Source: Nocardiopsis mwathae (GTDB lineage Bacteria; Actinomycetota; Actinomycetes; Streptosporangiales; Streptosporangiaceae). Taken from it: DNA of 64,000 nt. Below are positions 8,067-18,300 of this stretch, piece after piece (position 1 is the stretch's first letter; every line of letters starts with the position of its first letter). The stretch lies in contig NZ_JACHDS010000001.1 of assembly GCF_014201195.1 (NCBI RefSeq), positions 1,240,001-1,304,000 of the forward strand. The letters run 5' to 3'. Both the position numbers and the translations under genes were made by a program. The notes below the pieces were generated by a model. That model searched no databases and had not been told where the DNA came from. It saw nothing but the letters and a program-made list of their open reading frames with translations.

Positions 8067-9206
8067 ATGGAGTTGAGCTTGCTGGGCCGTTTCGCGAGGC
8101 TGGTGAACGACATCGGCTTCGACCTGACGAGCAAGAAGTTCATGCTCCTGCTGGCCCTGCTCGCCGTCGCCTCCTTCATCCTCCTCGTCCGGGTCTGGCC
8201 CCGGCTGAGCCAGGGTGGAGGCAAGAGCGTGCTCGGCCGTGTCGGGCTGCTCGCCCTGGCGACGGTCACCGCCCTCGCCGCGGTCTCCAGCGTCGTCAAC
8301 TGGGACATCAAGGTCTACCCCAAGTGGAGCGACCTGCTGGGCACCGGCGACGGCACGCAGGACATCGTCGCGGCCGCCGACCACAGCGGCCGCAAGGACG
8401 GCGGGCTCGCGGTCACCGCCAGCACCGTCCCCGGCGGCGGCGACCGCGCCACCTCCGGGCAGCTGGACACCGTCGAGTTCGGCGGCCCCTCCTCCGGTCT
8501 GACGAGCACCGGCTACGTGCTGCTGCCGCCCGAGTACTTCGCCGGGGACGGCAAGGACGCGCGCTTCCCCGTCGTCCTGATCGCCGCCGGTCCCGACCAG
8601 CGGCCCGAGGACGTGCTCAAGGGCCTGGACCCGGCGAACGCCGGTGGGCCGCCCGCCATCTGGGCCGTCGTCGGGCTCTCCGGAACCGACGCCAAGGCGT
8701 GCGTCGACGTTCCCGGCGGGCCGCAGGGGCAGACATTCGTCGGCCAGGACGCCCCGGCACAGCTCGCCGACACCTACCGCACCGCGCCGACCCGGCAGGG
8801 CTGGGCGATCGCGGGGGTCGGCGACGGCGGCGGCTGCGCACTGATGGCCGGGCTGGTGCACTCCGCGAACTTCTCGGCGGTGGCCTCGCTCGGCGGCGGT
8901 GTCACCGCGCCGGACGAGCCGAGCGGCACCGACCTGTACGACGGCAGCGAGGCCGTGCGCCACAGCACCGACCCGCTGTGGCGGGCGGAGAACCTGCCCG
9001 GCCCGCCGTTGCAGATCCTGCTCGGCCAGGGCAAGGGGCAGGACGCCGCCGGACTCGACGACTTCGAGCAGGCGGTCAAGGACCCCATGCAGGTCAGTCG
9101 GCTGCCGAAGAGCGGTGGTGAGGACGCCGCGTCCTGGAAGCCGCGGATGCGCGAGGTCGCCTCGTGGCTGGGCGACCGCCTGAGCGCGGACCCGCCCTCG
9201 GCCTGA
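8067..9206 (+). CDS. Membrane-anchored esterase-fold protein lacking catalytic residues
   Basis: This 379-residue protein has two N-terminal membrane segments (LLLALLAVASFILLVRVW and LGRVGLLALATVTALAAV) and an alpha/beta-hydrolase domain of the putative esterase (FbpA/EstD) type facing outside. It aligns along its length with the next gene: TGYVLLPPEYFA, CVDVPGGPQG and TYRTAPTRQGWAI all recur there. The nucleophile elbow, GNSAGGSC in the neighbour, is GVGDGGGC here, so the serine has become glycine. The late catalytic histidine (GGHNF) is replaced by GGEDA. It therefore cannot be a normal serine esterase. The start at 8067 has GGGGAGGA just upstream. Confidence 0.8.
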   Translation: MELSLLGRFARLVNDIGFDLTSKKFMLLLALLAVASFILLVRVWPRLSQGGGKSVLGRVGLLALATVTALAAVSSVVNWDIKVYPKWSDLLGTGDGTQDIVAAADHSGRKDGGLAVTASTVPGGGDRATSGQLDTVEFGGPSSGLTSTGYVLLPPEYFAGDGKDARFPVVLIAAGPDQRPEDVLKGLDPANAGGPPAIWAVVGLSGTDAKACVDVPGGPQGQTFVGQDAPAQLADTYRTAPTRQGWAIAGVGDGGGCALMAGLVHSANFSAVASLGGGVTAPDEPSGTDLYDGSEAVRHSTDPLWRAENLPGPPLQILLGQGKGQDAAGLDDFEQAVKDPMQVSRLPKSGGEDAASWKPRMREVASWLGDRLSADPPSA

Positions 9207-9235
9207 CGCACCCCGCCCCGCACGGGTACGCACAT

Positions 9236-9280
9236 CCCCCACCCTGACCCCACCCCCCACCCTGACCCCACCCCCCACCC
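9236..9280. repeat. 18-bp tandem repeat with G-quadruplex potential
   Basis: About two and a half copies of an 18-base unit built on ccccccaccctgacccca lie between the two esterase-fold genes. The minus strand is a series of G3-G6 runs, so it could form a G-quadruplex. It ends 45 bases before the second gene's start and may affect its expression. Confidence 0.75.
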
Positions 9281-9325
9281 CGCTCCGGCAGCACACCCGA
9301 TCATCGCCGAAAGGAACGTTTCGCG

Positions 9326-10471
9326 GTGGAATTGACCAGTCCCGCTCTGCTCTGGACGGTGAGCGCCTGCACCGCCGCGGCGTTCGTCGCCGTGATCGTG
9401 TTCTGGCGGCATGCCGCCCGCTCCGGCATCCTCGGTGTGGTGTCGCGTGGGCTGATGATCGGGGTGGTCCAGCTGTGCGCGCTCGCCACCCTCGGGCTCG
9501 TCGCCAACCTGCACTTCTCCTTCTACGGGACGTGGGACGACCTGCTCGGCAAGGACGCGCCGTCCGCCGCCCCGAGTGACAGCGGGGGCGACGACGGCGG
9601 CTCCGTCGCCGAACCGCTGCCCGACGACGACGTGACCTCCCAGGTGCCCGAGAAGATGGGCAAGCTGGAGAAGGTGCAGTTCAAGGGGGCGCGCAGTGGG
9701 CTGTCGGACACGGCCTACGTGCTGCTGCCGCCCGAGTACTTCGCCAAGTCGCACGCCGAGGAGCGGTTCCCGGTCGGCGTCCTGCTGACCGGCTTCCCGG
9801 GTGAGGCCCGCAACCTGGTGGAACGGATGAAGCTGCCGGAGGTCGTCTCCGACCTGCGCAAGCAGGGCAAGGTGCAGCCGATGATCTGGGTGATGGCGCG
9901 GCCGTCCACGGACCCGCCGCACGACACCGAGTGCGTCGACGTCCCCGGCGGCCCGCAGGCCGGCACCTACTACGCCCAGGACCTGCCCGAGGCGATGTCG
10001 GCCCGCTACCGCACCGCGCCCACCAAGGACGGCTGGGCGATCATGGGCAACAGCGCCGGCGGCAGCTGCGCCATGCGCCTGGCGATGATGCACCCCAACT
10101 CCTACACCGCTGCCGTGTCCCTGGCCGGCGACTTCCGCGCGATCCAGGACGAGCAGACGGGCGACCTCTACGGGGGCAGCGCGAAGTTCCGGCAGGAGAA
10201 CGACCTGTTCTGGCGGCTGGAGAACCGCCCGATGCCGCCCGTCGACATCCTCGTCACCCGCATCCTGGACGGCGGCGACGGCGACCCGGCCGAACCCAAG
10301 CGCTTCGCCGACCTCGCCGAGCCCCCGCTCCAGATCGACCTGTTGGAGCGCAAGAGCGGCGGGCACAACTTCGTCACCTGGAACGCCGAACTCTACGACG
10401 CGGTGCCGTGGGTCAGCGACCGCATGAAGGCCGACGACGGCACGGGCGGCGACGCCAAGGACAAGCTCTAG
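9326..10471 (+). CDS. Membrane-anchored esterase of the FbpA/EstD alpha/beta-hydrolase family
   Basis: This 381-residue protein has two N-terminal membrane segments (WTVSACTAAAFVAVIVFW and a second near residue 50), then an extracytoplasmic alpha/beta-hydrolase domain. The nucleophile elbow GNSAGGSC and the late KSGGHNFVTW give the catalytic serine and histidine, so it should be an active serine esterase or acyltransferase. GTG is the start, with AAAGGAA nine bases upstream. It is a tandem paralogue of the preceding gene, which has lost these residues. The substrate is unknown; cell-envelope ester lipids are a guess from the FbpA relationship. Confidence 0.85.
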   Translation: MELTSPALLWTVSACTAAAFVAVIVFWRHAARSGILGVVSRGLMIGVVQLCALATLGLVANLHFSFYGTWDDLLGKDAPSAAPSDSGGDDGGSVAEPLPDDDVTSQVPEKMGKLEKVQFKGARSGLSDTAYVLLPPEYFAKSHAEERFPVGVLLTGFPGEARNLVERMKLPEVVSDLRKQGKVQPMIWVMARPSTDPPHDTECVDVPGGPQAGTYYAQDLPEAMSARYRTAPTKDGWAIMGNSAGGSCAMRLAMMHPNSYTAAVSLAGDFRAIQDEQTGDLYGGSAKFRQENDLFWRLENRPMPPVDILVTRILDGGDGDPAEPKRFADLAEPPLQIDLLERKSGGHNFVTWNAELYDAVPWVSDRMKADDGTGGDAKDKL

Positions 10472-10510
10472 CCGCCCGGCCGCCCCTCCCCGCTCGCGCC
10501 CCTCTTCCTC

Positions 10511-10574
10511 CGTTGATCTCGGAGATAGTGGGGTATCAGCGCCGATTTTCACCCCGATATCCCCGAGATCAACG
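10511..10574. terminator. Inverted repeat between convergent esterase and helicase genes
   Basis: The arms cgttgatctcgg (10511-10522) and ccgagatcaacg (10563-10574) are exact complements, with partly complementary sequence inside (tggggt and accccg). The hairpin lies 40 bases after the esterase stop and 33 before the helicase stop. Its outer sequence matches the hairpin at 350-413. Confidence 0.65.
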
Positions 10575-10606
10575 ACAGGGGCGGGGCGTATGCCGCGTGG
10601 CCGCCG

Positions 10607-13117
10607 TTACATGCGGTCGACGTCGACCACGCGGACCACGGCGCGGCCCTCCTCGTCGGAGGCGGCGAGGTCGATCTCGGCGCTGATGCCCCAGTCCCGG
10701 TCGCCCGCCGGGTCGTCGAAGACCTGCCGGACCTGCCAGGTCCCGCTTCCCTCCTCGATGAGGAGCATCTTGGGGCCGCGGGCGTCGGGGCCGATGCCGA
10801 GCTCGTCGTGCTCGTCGAAGTAGGCCTCCATCGCCTCCTCCCACTCCTCGGCGTCCCAGCCCTCGTCGCCGTCGAGCGCGCCCAGCTCCGCATAGCGGCG
10901 GCGCGCCGCCAACTCGACCCGGCGGAACAGCTCGTTGCGGACCAGCACGCGGAAGGCGCGCGGGTTCGCGGAGACCGGCTTCGGGCGCTCCTCGATCTCC
11001 GCCTCGGCGCCCTCCTCCGCGGGGTTGGTGAGCTGCTCCCACTCGTCCAGCAGGCTGGAGTCGACCTGGCGCACCAGCTCGCCCAGCCACTCGATGAGGT
11101 CCAGCAGCTCCTCGGTCTTGGCGTCCTCGGGCACGGTCTGGCTGAGGGCCTTGTAGGCGCCGGCGAGGTAGCGCAGCACCAGGCCCTCGGAGCGCGCCAG
11201 CTCGTAGAAGCCCACGTAGTCGGTGAACGTCATCGCCCGCTCGAACAGGTCCCGGGCCACCGACTTGGGCTGCAGCGGGTGGTCGCCCACCCAGGGGTGG
11301 CCGCGCCGGTAGACGTCGTATGCGTGGTCGAGGAGTTCCTCCAGCGGCTTGGGGTACTCGACCTCCTCCAGCCGCTCCATCCGCTCCTCGTACTCGACAC
11401 CGTCGGCCTTCATCCGGGCGATGGCCTCGCCCCGCGCCCTGTTCAGCTGTGCGCCGAGGATCTGACGCGGGTCGTCCAGTGTCGACTCCACGATGGTCAG
11501 CACGTCCAGCGCATAGCTCGGCGACGCCGTGTCGAGCAGATCGAAGGCGGCCAGCGCGAACGTCGACAGCGGCTGGTTCAGCGCGAAGTCGGGCTGCAGG
11601 TCCACGGTGAGGCGCGCGGTGCGGCCCCGGTCGTCCGGCTCCGGCAGCTTCTCCACGATGCCGCCGTCCAGCAGCGACCGGTACATCGCGATGGCCTCGC
11701 GGATGTGCCGCCGCTGCGTGGGGCGGTCGTCGTGGTTGTCGGTGAGCAGGTGCCGCATCGCCGCGAAGCAGTCGCCGGGGCGGGCGATGACGCTGAGCAG
11801 CATCGCGTTGCTGACCCGGAACCGCGACTTCAGCGGTTCGGGCTCGGCGGCGATCAGCTTCTCGAAGGTGCCCTGGTCCCAGCCGACGAAACCGTCCGGG
11901 GCCTTCTTGCGCACCACCTTGCGCCGCTTCTTGGCATCGTCGCCCGCCTTGGCCAGCGCCTTCTCGTTCTCGATGACGTGCTCAGGGGCCTGGGCCACCA
12001 CGTTGCCCACCGTGTCGAACCCGGCGCGGCCGGCGCGCCCGGCGATCTGGTGGAACTCCCGCGCGCTCAGCCGGCGCACCCGCGTGCCGTCGTACTTGCT
12101 CAGCGCGGTGAACAGCACCGTGCGGATCGGCACGTTGACGCCGACGCCCAGGGTGTCGGTGCCGCAGATGACCTTGAGCAGCCCGGCCTGGGCCAGCCGC
12201 TCCACCAGGCGCCGGTACTTGGGCAGCATCCCGGCGTGGTGCACGCCGATGCCGTGCCGCACGTAGCGGGAGAGGTTCCGGCCGAACTTCGTGGTGAAAC
12301 GGAAGTTGCCGATCTCCTTGGCGATCTCGTCCTTCTCCGCCCGAGTGCACATGTTGATGCTGGTGAGCGACTGGGCGCGCTCCACCGCCTGCGCCTGGGT
12401 GAAATGGACGATGTAGACGGGCGCCTCGCGGGTCTGGAGCAGCTCCTCCAGCGTCTCGTGCAGCGGCGTGGTCCGGTAGGAGTAGTAGAGGGGGACCGGG
12501 CGCTCGGCCGAGCTGACCACGGTCGTCTCCCGGCCGGTGCGCCGGGTCAGGTCCTCCTCGAACCGGCTGACGTCGCCGAGCGTCGCCGACATCAGCAGGA
12601 ACTGCGCCTGCGGCAGCTCCAGCAGCGGCACCTGCCAGGCCCAGCCGCGGTCGGGCTCGGCGTAGAAGTGGAACTCGTCCATGACGACCAGGCCGATGTC
12701 GGCGTCGGCACCGTCGCGCAGCGCGATGTTGGCGAGGACCTCGGCGGTGCAGCAGATGATGGGGGCGTCGGCGTTGACGCTGGCGTCGCCGGTCATCATC
12801 CCGACGTTCTCGGTGCCGAAGACCGCGCACAGCTCGAAGAACTTCTCCGAGACCAGCGCCTTGATCGGGGCGGTGTAGAAGGCGCACTCGTCGCGGGCGA
12901 TCGCGGCGAACAGCGACCCGGCGGCGACCAGGCTCTTGCCGGAGCCGGTGGGGGTGTTGAGGATGACGTTGGAGCCCGACACCGTCTCGATGAGGGCTTC
13001 TTCCTGGTGCGGGTAGAGCGTGAGCCCCCGTTCTCCGGCCCACGACGCGAACGCTTCGAAGAGGGCATCGGGTTCAGGGGCCGGCGGGAGTTGATCGATG
13101 AGACTCACGCCTTCCAT
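10607..13117 (-). CDS. DEAD/DEAH-box superfamily 2 helicase with DUF3516 C-terminal domain
   Basis: This 836-residue ATP-dependent helicase shows, in order, the Q-like YPHQEEAL, Walker A TPTGSGKS (residues 55-62), the DEFH box (147-150), motif III SATLGD, and the second RecA domain with GVHHAGMLPKYRR and the arginine-finger motif QIAGRAGRAGFD. The last 400 residues match the actinobacterial DUF3516 region, distantly like the Ski2/Mtr4 helical domains, and end in an acidic stretch. It probably remodels RNA in the cytoplasm, but its targets are unknown. Length and domain order look normal and intact. It is transcribed alone, convergent with the esterase gene. Confidence 0.9.
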   Translation of the reverse strand: MEGVSLIDQLPPAPEPDALFEAFASWAGERGLTLYPHQEEALIETVSGSNVILNTPTGSGKSLVAAGSLFAAIARDECAFYTAPIKALVSEKFFELCAVFGTENVGMMTGDASVNADAPIICCTAEVLANIALRDGADADIGLVVMDEFHFYAEPDRGWAWQVPLLELPQAQFLLMSATLGDVSRFEEDLTRRTGRETTVVSSAERPVPLYYSYRTTPLHETLEELLQTREAPVYIVHFTQAQAVERAQSLTSINMCTRAEKDEIAKEIGNFRFTTKFGRNLSRYVRHGIGVHHAGMLPKYRRLVERLAQAGLLKVICGTDTLGVGVNVPIRTVLFTALSKYDGTRVRRLSAREFHQIAGRAGRAGFDTVGNVVAQAPEHVIENEKALAKAGDDAKKRRKVVRKKAPDGFVGWDQGTFEKLIAAEPEPLKSRFRVSNAMLLSVIARPGDCFAAMRHLLTDNHDDRPTQRRHIREAIAMYRSLLDGGIVEKLPEPDDRGRTARLTVDLQPDFALNQPLSTFALAAFDLLDTASPSYALDVLTIVESTLDDPRQILGAQLNRARGEAIARMKADGVEYEERMERLEEVEYPKPLEELLDHAYDVYRRGHPWVGDHPLQPKSVARDLFERAMTFTDYVGFYELARSEGLVLRYLAGAYKALSQTVPEDAKTEELLDLIEWLGELVRQVDSSLLDEWEQLTNPAEEGAEAEIEERPKPVSANPRAFRVLVRNELFRRVELAARRRYAELGALDGDEGWDAEEWEEAMEAYFDEHDELGIGPDARGPKMLLIEEGSGTWQVRQVFDDPAGDRDWGISAEIDLAASDEEGRAVVRVVDVDRM

Positions 13118-13154
13118 ACTGCCCGCTCCGCGCCACTGCCCCGGACATGGAGAA

Positions 13155-13187
13155 GGGCGCGCCCTACCCGGGGGAAGGGACGCGCCC
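13155..13187 (-). terminator. Terminator hairpin after malate dehydrogenase
   Basis: The arms gggcgcg (13155-13161) and cgcgccc (13181-13187) pair. Read leftwards the hairpin is followed by TTCT. It lies about 50 bases past the mdh stop, just before the helicase gene. Confidence 0.5.
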
Positions 13188-13234
13188 GGCCGCCGGGCGC
13201 GCTCTGGCGCACCCGGCGAAACGCCCTGGCCGAC

Positions 13235-14586
<1,352 letters not shown>

Positions 14587-14660
14587 GGGGCGGTAGCTCA
14601 GCTGGTCAGAGCAGGGGACTCATAATCCCTGGGTCGCGGGTTCGAGCCCCGCCCGCCCCA
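14587..14660 (+). tRNA. tRNA with CAU anticodon (Ile2 or elongator Met)
   Basis: A complete cloverleaf can be folded: acceptor ggggcgg/ccgcccc (14587-14593 with 14653-14659), D stem gctc/gagc, anticodon stem gggga/tccct with loop ctcataa (14619-14625), and T stem gcggg/cccgc with loop ttcgagc. The discriminator base is A and CCA is not encoded. The first pair G-C excludes initiator tRNA, which has a 1-72 mismatch. The anticodon arm and variable loop resemble the lysidine-modified isoleucine tRNA of other bacteria (gcaggngactcataa), so Ile2 is slightly favoured over elongator Met. Confidence 0.95.
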
Positions 14661-14758
14661 CGGGCGTTCACCGCCGAGCCCCGGGCCGCCGGCTGCTTCG
14701 CCACGGCTCGGGGCTGCGTGCCGTCAGTGCCGGTGAAGCCCGCGCCGACTCCGTGGTC

Positions 14759-14794
14759 CCGGTGCGGGCCACGCAGCTGCGTGGCCCGCACCGG
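14759..14794. terminator. 36-bp perfect palindrome, bidirectional terminator
   Basis: The sequence is perfectly self-complementary over 36 bases, centred on agct. It lies 98 bases past the tRNA and four bases after the stop of the leftward acetyltransferase gene, the last gene of the long operon. It should fold in transcripts from either direction. Confidence 0.7.
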
Positions 14795-14798
14795 CGGG

Positions 14799-15365
14799 TC
14801 AACGGGCGGCCCTGCGGCTTTCGTGCCATTCGGTGGCGAGCATCGCGTAGTGGAGCTCGCCGCCCCACTCGCCCTTGAAGATCTCCGACTCGATGAAGTG
14901 GGCTTCCTTGCGCATGCCGAGCCGCTCCATGAGGCGGGCCGACCCGGTGTTGCGGGGGTCGCAGCGGCCGATGATGCGGTGCAGCTTGAGCTGCTCGAAG
15001 CCGAGGCGGAGCATCTCGACCGCAGCCTCGGAGGCGTAGCCCTTGCCGTGGTACCCGGGGTGGAGCACGTAGCCGAACTCGCCCTGCCGGTTCGCCTCGC
15101 TGAGCCAGATCAGCAGGGTGTACCCGATGACCTTGTCGTCGAGCACGATCGCGAGCATGAGCGTGTCGCCCTCGGCGCGAAGGGCGGTCTGCTTCTGCCG
15201 TACGGCCAGTTCCTCGGCGTTGTTCTCTCGGGTGCGCGGCTCGTTGAACAGGTAGCGGGCCACGTCGGGGAGCGACTCGAACTCGAACATGTCATCTTCG
15301 TCATGTTCGGTGAACGGCCGAAGAACCAAGCGCTCGGTCGTGATCGGGGAGGTCATCTCTACCAT
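14799..15365 (-). CDS. GNAT N-acetyltransferase, RimJ/RimL type
   Basis: This 188-residue acetyl-CoA-dependent acetyltransferase has the RimJ/RimL layout: TERLVLRPF at the start, the acetyl-CoA loop GYHGKGYASEAA, then FEQLKLHRIIGRCDPRNTGSARLMERLGMRKEAHF. Members acetylate protein N termini, aminoglycosides or other amines. The ATG at 15365 directly abuts the TAG of the upstream gene and has AAAGGAA a few bases before it, so it is the last gene of the leftward pap operon. The context suggests it acetylates the arylamine or another amine of the pathway product, perhaps for self-protection. That role is inferred. Confidence 0.88.
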   Translation of the reverse strand: MVEMTSPITTERLVLRPFTEHDEDDMFEFESLPDVARYLFNEPRTRENNAEELAVRQKQTALRAEGDTLMLAIVLDDKVIGYTLLIWLSEANRQGEFGYVLHPGYHGKGYASEAAVEMLRLGFEQLKLHRIIGRCDPRNTGSARLMERLGMRKEAHFIESEIFKGEWGGELHYAMLATEWHESRRAAR

Positions 15366-18300
15366 CTAGTTTCCTTTCTGACTGCGGCAGCAGCCGTGTG
15401 AGCGGAGGGCGGGCAGGGCCGCCCCCTGCGGGGTGTGCAGGTCCTCGAAGGGAGCCAGGAGCTCCGGTATCCCATAGGACTTCCCGTCCACGAGGACCCG
15501 CTCGATCCGTGCGGCATCGTTGATGTCCTTGAGCGGATCGCCGTCGATGACGAGCAGGTCCGCCCGGGCACCCGGACGGACGACGCCCAGGTCGGGCGCG
15601 CCCAGGCAGCGGGCCGCGTTCACGGTGGCCGTCTGCAGGGCCTCGCGGGGGCTGAATCCGTATTTCACCATCGCGCGAAGATTCTGGTGGATACCGATCC
15701 CGACATCGTCGAGGGGGGCGTCGGTTCCCGCCACGACGGTGCCGCCCGCCTTGTGGACGCGGAGCAGAAGGTCCACGTCGCCCTCGGTCCAGGCCTTGTT
15801 GATCTCGTTGTCCGGCGCCTCGCGGACCTTCTGCAGCAGACGCTCGTAGTCCCACCACGGGAAGAGGACCTTCGTACGCCGGTCCTCGACGAGGTCCGGG
15901 GTCTCCAGGAACATCTCGTGCGCGAAGAGCAGGGTGGACGAGACCCACATGTGCGATCCGCTGAGGAGGCGGATGGTGTCCTCGGCGGTCCGGCCCGCGC
16001 CGGCGCTGAGGGTCCGGGAGTAGCCGAGCCTGTTGCCGCCGCCCGTGTGCTCCATACCGTTGAGGCCGGTCGCCATGGCGGGGTACAGGTAGTGCGAGAC
16101 CACCGGGATGCCCTCCCGGCGCATCCGGCGGACGAGCGCGCGCTCCAGCTTGACCGGGAGCCGCTGGTAGGACTTCACCACGTTGTAGTCGAGCCCGATG
16201 ATCCGCTCGATCTCGCGCCGGAGCTGCTTCTCGGACGTCACGCAGCGCATGAACGCGTAGTAGCAGCGGGTACCGTCCAGGGGCTCGCCCGAGCCCAGGA
16301 AGCGGGGTCCCACACGGGCCCCGGCATGGATCGCCTCGCGCGTCTCCAGCATCTGGTACGCGGGATCGCCGGTGGACCGGCTGGTGGTGACGCCGTAGGC
16401 GAGCCAGAGCGGCCCCTGGCGGCTGCCCCACTGGCGACCTCGGAAGTGCCAGTGGTTGTGGACGTCGATGAGTCCGGGGATGACGGTCCCGGCCTCCACC
16501 GCGGGGGTGAGCTCCGGACGCGCGTCCTCGACGGAGGTGATGACACCGTTGTCGACGGTGATGTCGACGTTCCTCCGGTACCCGTCGGAGCGGCCGTCCC
16601 ACAGTGCCTCCGCCCGGATCACCTGCTTCGGAGGCGGGGCCGGCTGCTTGCAGGTCAGGGGCGGGACGTACTCCCGGCCCCCGACGAGGACCAGCTTGCC
16701 GAGGGACAGGAAGAGGACGTCCCCCGCGGCGGACACCGAGACAGAGTCGGCGACCAGGGGCGACAGGGCGACGGGGGCTCCGGTCACGGTTCCGTCGGCG
16801 GCGACGGGCACACGGTGCACGAGGCTCTCGATGACCACGATGAGCGACTTCCCGTCCGGCGACCACACCGGGCCGTCGTCGCCGCGGGTGGCGATGGACC
16901 GATGCGGGGCGACGGCCTGGGTGGTGGTGTCCCCCGTGGTCGTGTCCACGACCATGATGTGGTTGTGCCCGGCGGCGTCCCGTTCGGAGGCCGCCGAGAC
17001 GACCGCCATGGCCACGCGCCGGCCGTCCGGCGACCAGGAGGGCTTTCCCGGGTGGTCCGTCGCCGCGGCGATCTTCCGGGTCCTCCCGGTGGCGATGTCG
17101 AGCACCCAGGTGGCACCCGACTCGTCCTGGAAGGCGATCCGTTCACCCTTCGGGCAGACACTCGGAACCAGCGCCCCGTCGGGAAGGTCGGTGAGCCGTT
17201 CCTCGTCGCCCCCCAGGGTGTGCCGCCACAGGTTGGGCACACCCTCGCGGTCGCTGGAATAGGCGATCGAACGCCCGTCGGGGAACCACGCGGGGTCGGA
17301 GGCGAAGTACCCGTCGTCGACGATCTTCTCCGCCTTCCCGCCGAGCCGTAGGAGCCACAGGGCACCCAGCGCGCGGAAGCTCGCGCAGGAGCCGTCCGGG
17401 GAGAGTACCGGGCCCGCGATGCCCCGCACGGCCGACTCCTCGGGGAGGGAGACGGGGCGCCGGACCCGCGGTGGGCGGCCCGGCGGGGCGAGCGAGACGG
17501 CGAACGGGATCGCCCGGGGCCGGGAACCGCCGACGGCGCGCCGCCGGATCTCGCCGTCGGCGCCGTAGACCAGTTCGGTCCGCGACATCCAGGAGGGCGG
17601 GAGCGGCGCCGGTTCCTCGCCCTGCCCGGTCAGAGCCTCCCCGTCGACGTGGAGGGTGGCACGGGGGCCGTCGGCCAGGATGTAGGCGAGTTCGCCCCCG
17701 GGCCCGTAGGAGGTACCGCGGAACCACTGGCCCTCCGGTGCGGTGTGCAGGACCTCCCGCCGCCCGCTCGGCAGGTGCAGGGTCTCGATGGTGCTCTCCC
17801 CGGCGACGTAGGCGATCCTGTCGCCGCCGGGGTGCCAGGTGGGCGCGTGGTAGGAGCGGTCGTCATCGGCGCCGATGACCGATTCCGCGCGACCGCGGCG
17901 CAGGTCGAGCATCCGGATGGCGCTGCGGCCGCCGGTGTCCGAGACGTGGGCCAGGCGCCGGCCGTCGGGGGACACGCTCGGGTCGAGGTCGTACTGGGGT
18001 CCGCGGGTGAGCCGCTCGACTTCGCCGGACGACAGGTCGACGGCGCAGATGTCGTACGTTCCGTCGCGGAACGACTGGAAGGCGACCCGCCGGCCGTCGG
18101 AGAAGAACGACGGCCAGGTCGCGTCCTCCACGTCGTCGGTGAGCCGCCGTGCCGGACCGCCGGCGACCGGTATCAGCCACAGGCTGTTCACCGCGTCGAA
18201 CACGATGCGTCCGGTGCCGCCGTGATGGGACAGGGCGATGTTGGTGGCCTGGCGGACGACCATTCCGGAGCCGTCCGCCCAGGCGAGCGGCGGGTCGCAC

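Noticed and set aside
9236-9280. Possible CRISPR-like repeats
   Set aside because: The repeats are contiguous 18-base units without spacers and no cas genes are present.
8001-10552. Long minus-strand frames opposite the two esterase-fold genes
   Set aside because: They are rich in Arg, Gly, Val and Pro with no family match and cross the tandem repeat; the plus-strand proteins have clear motifs.
15435-17351. Long plus-strand frame opposite the amidohydrolase gene
   Set aside because: The composition is low-complexity and antisense to a gene with a Tat signal, propeller repeats and metal motifs.
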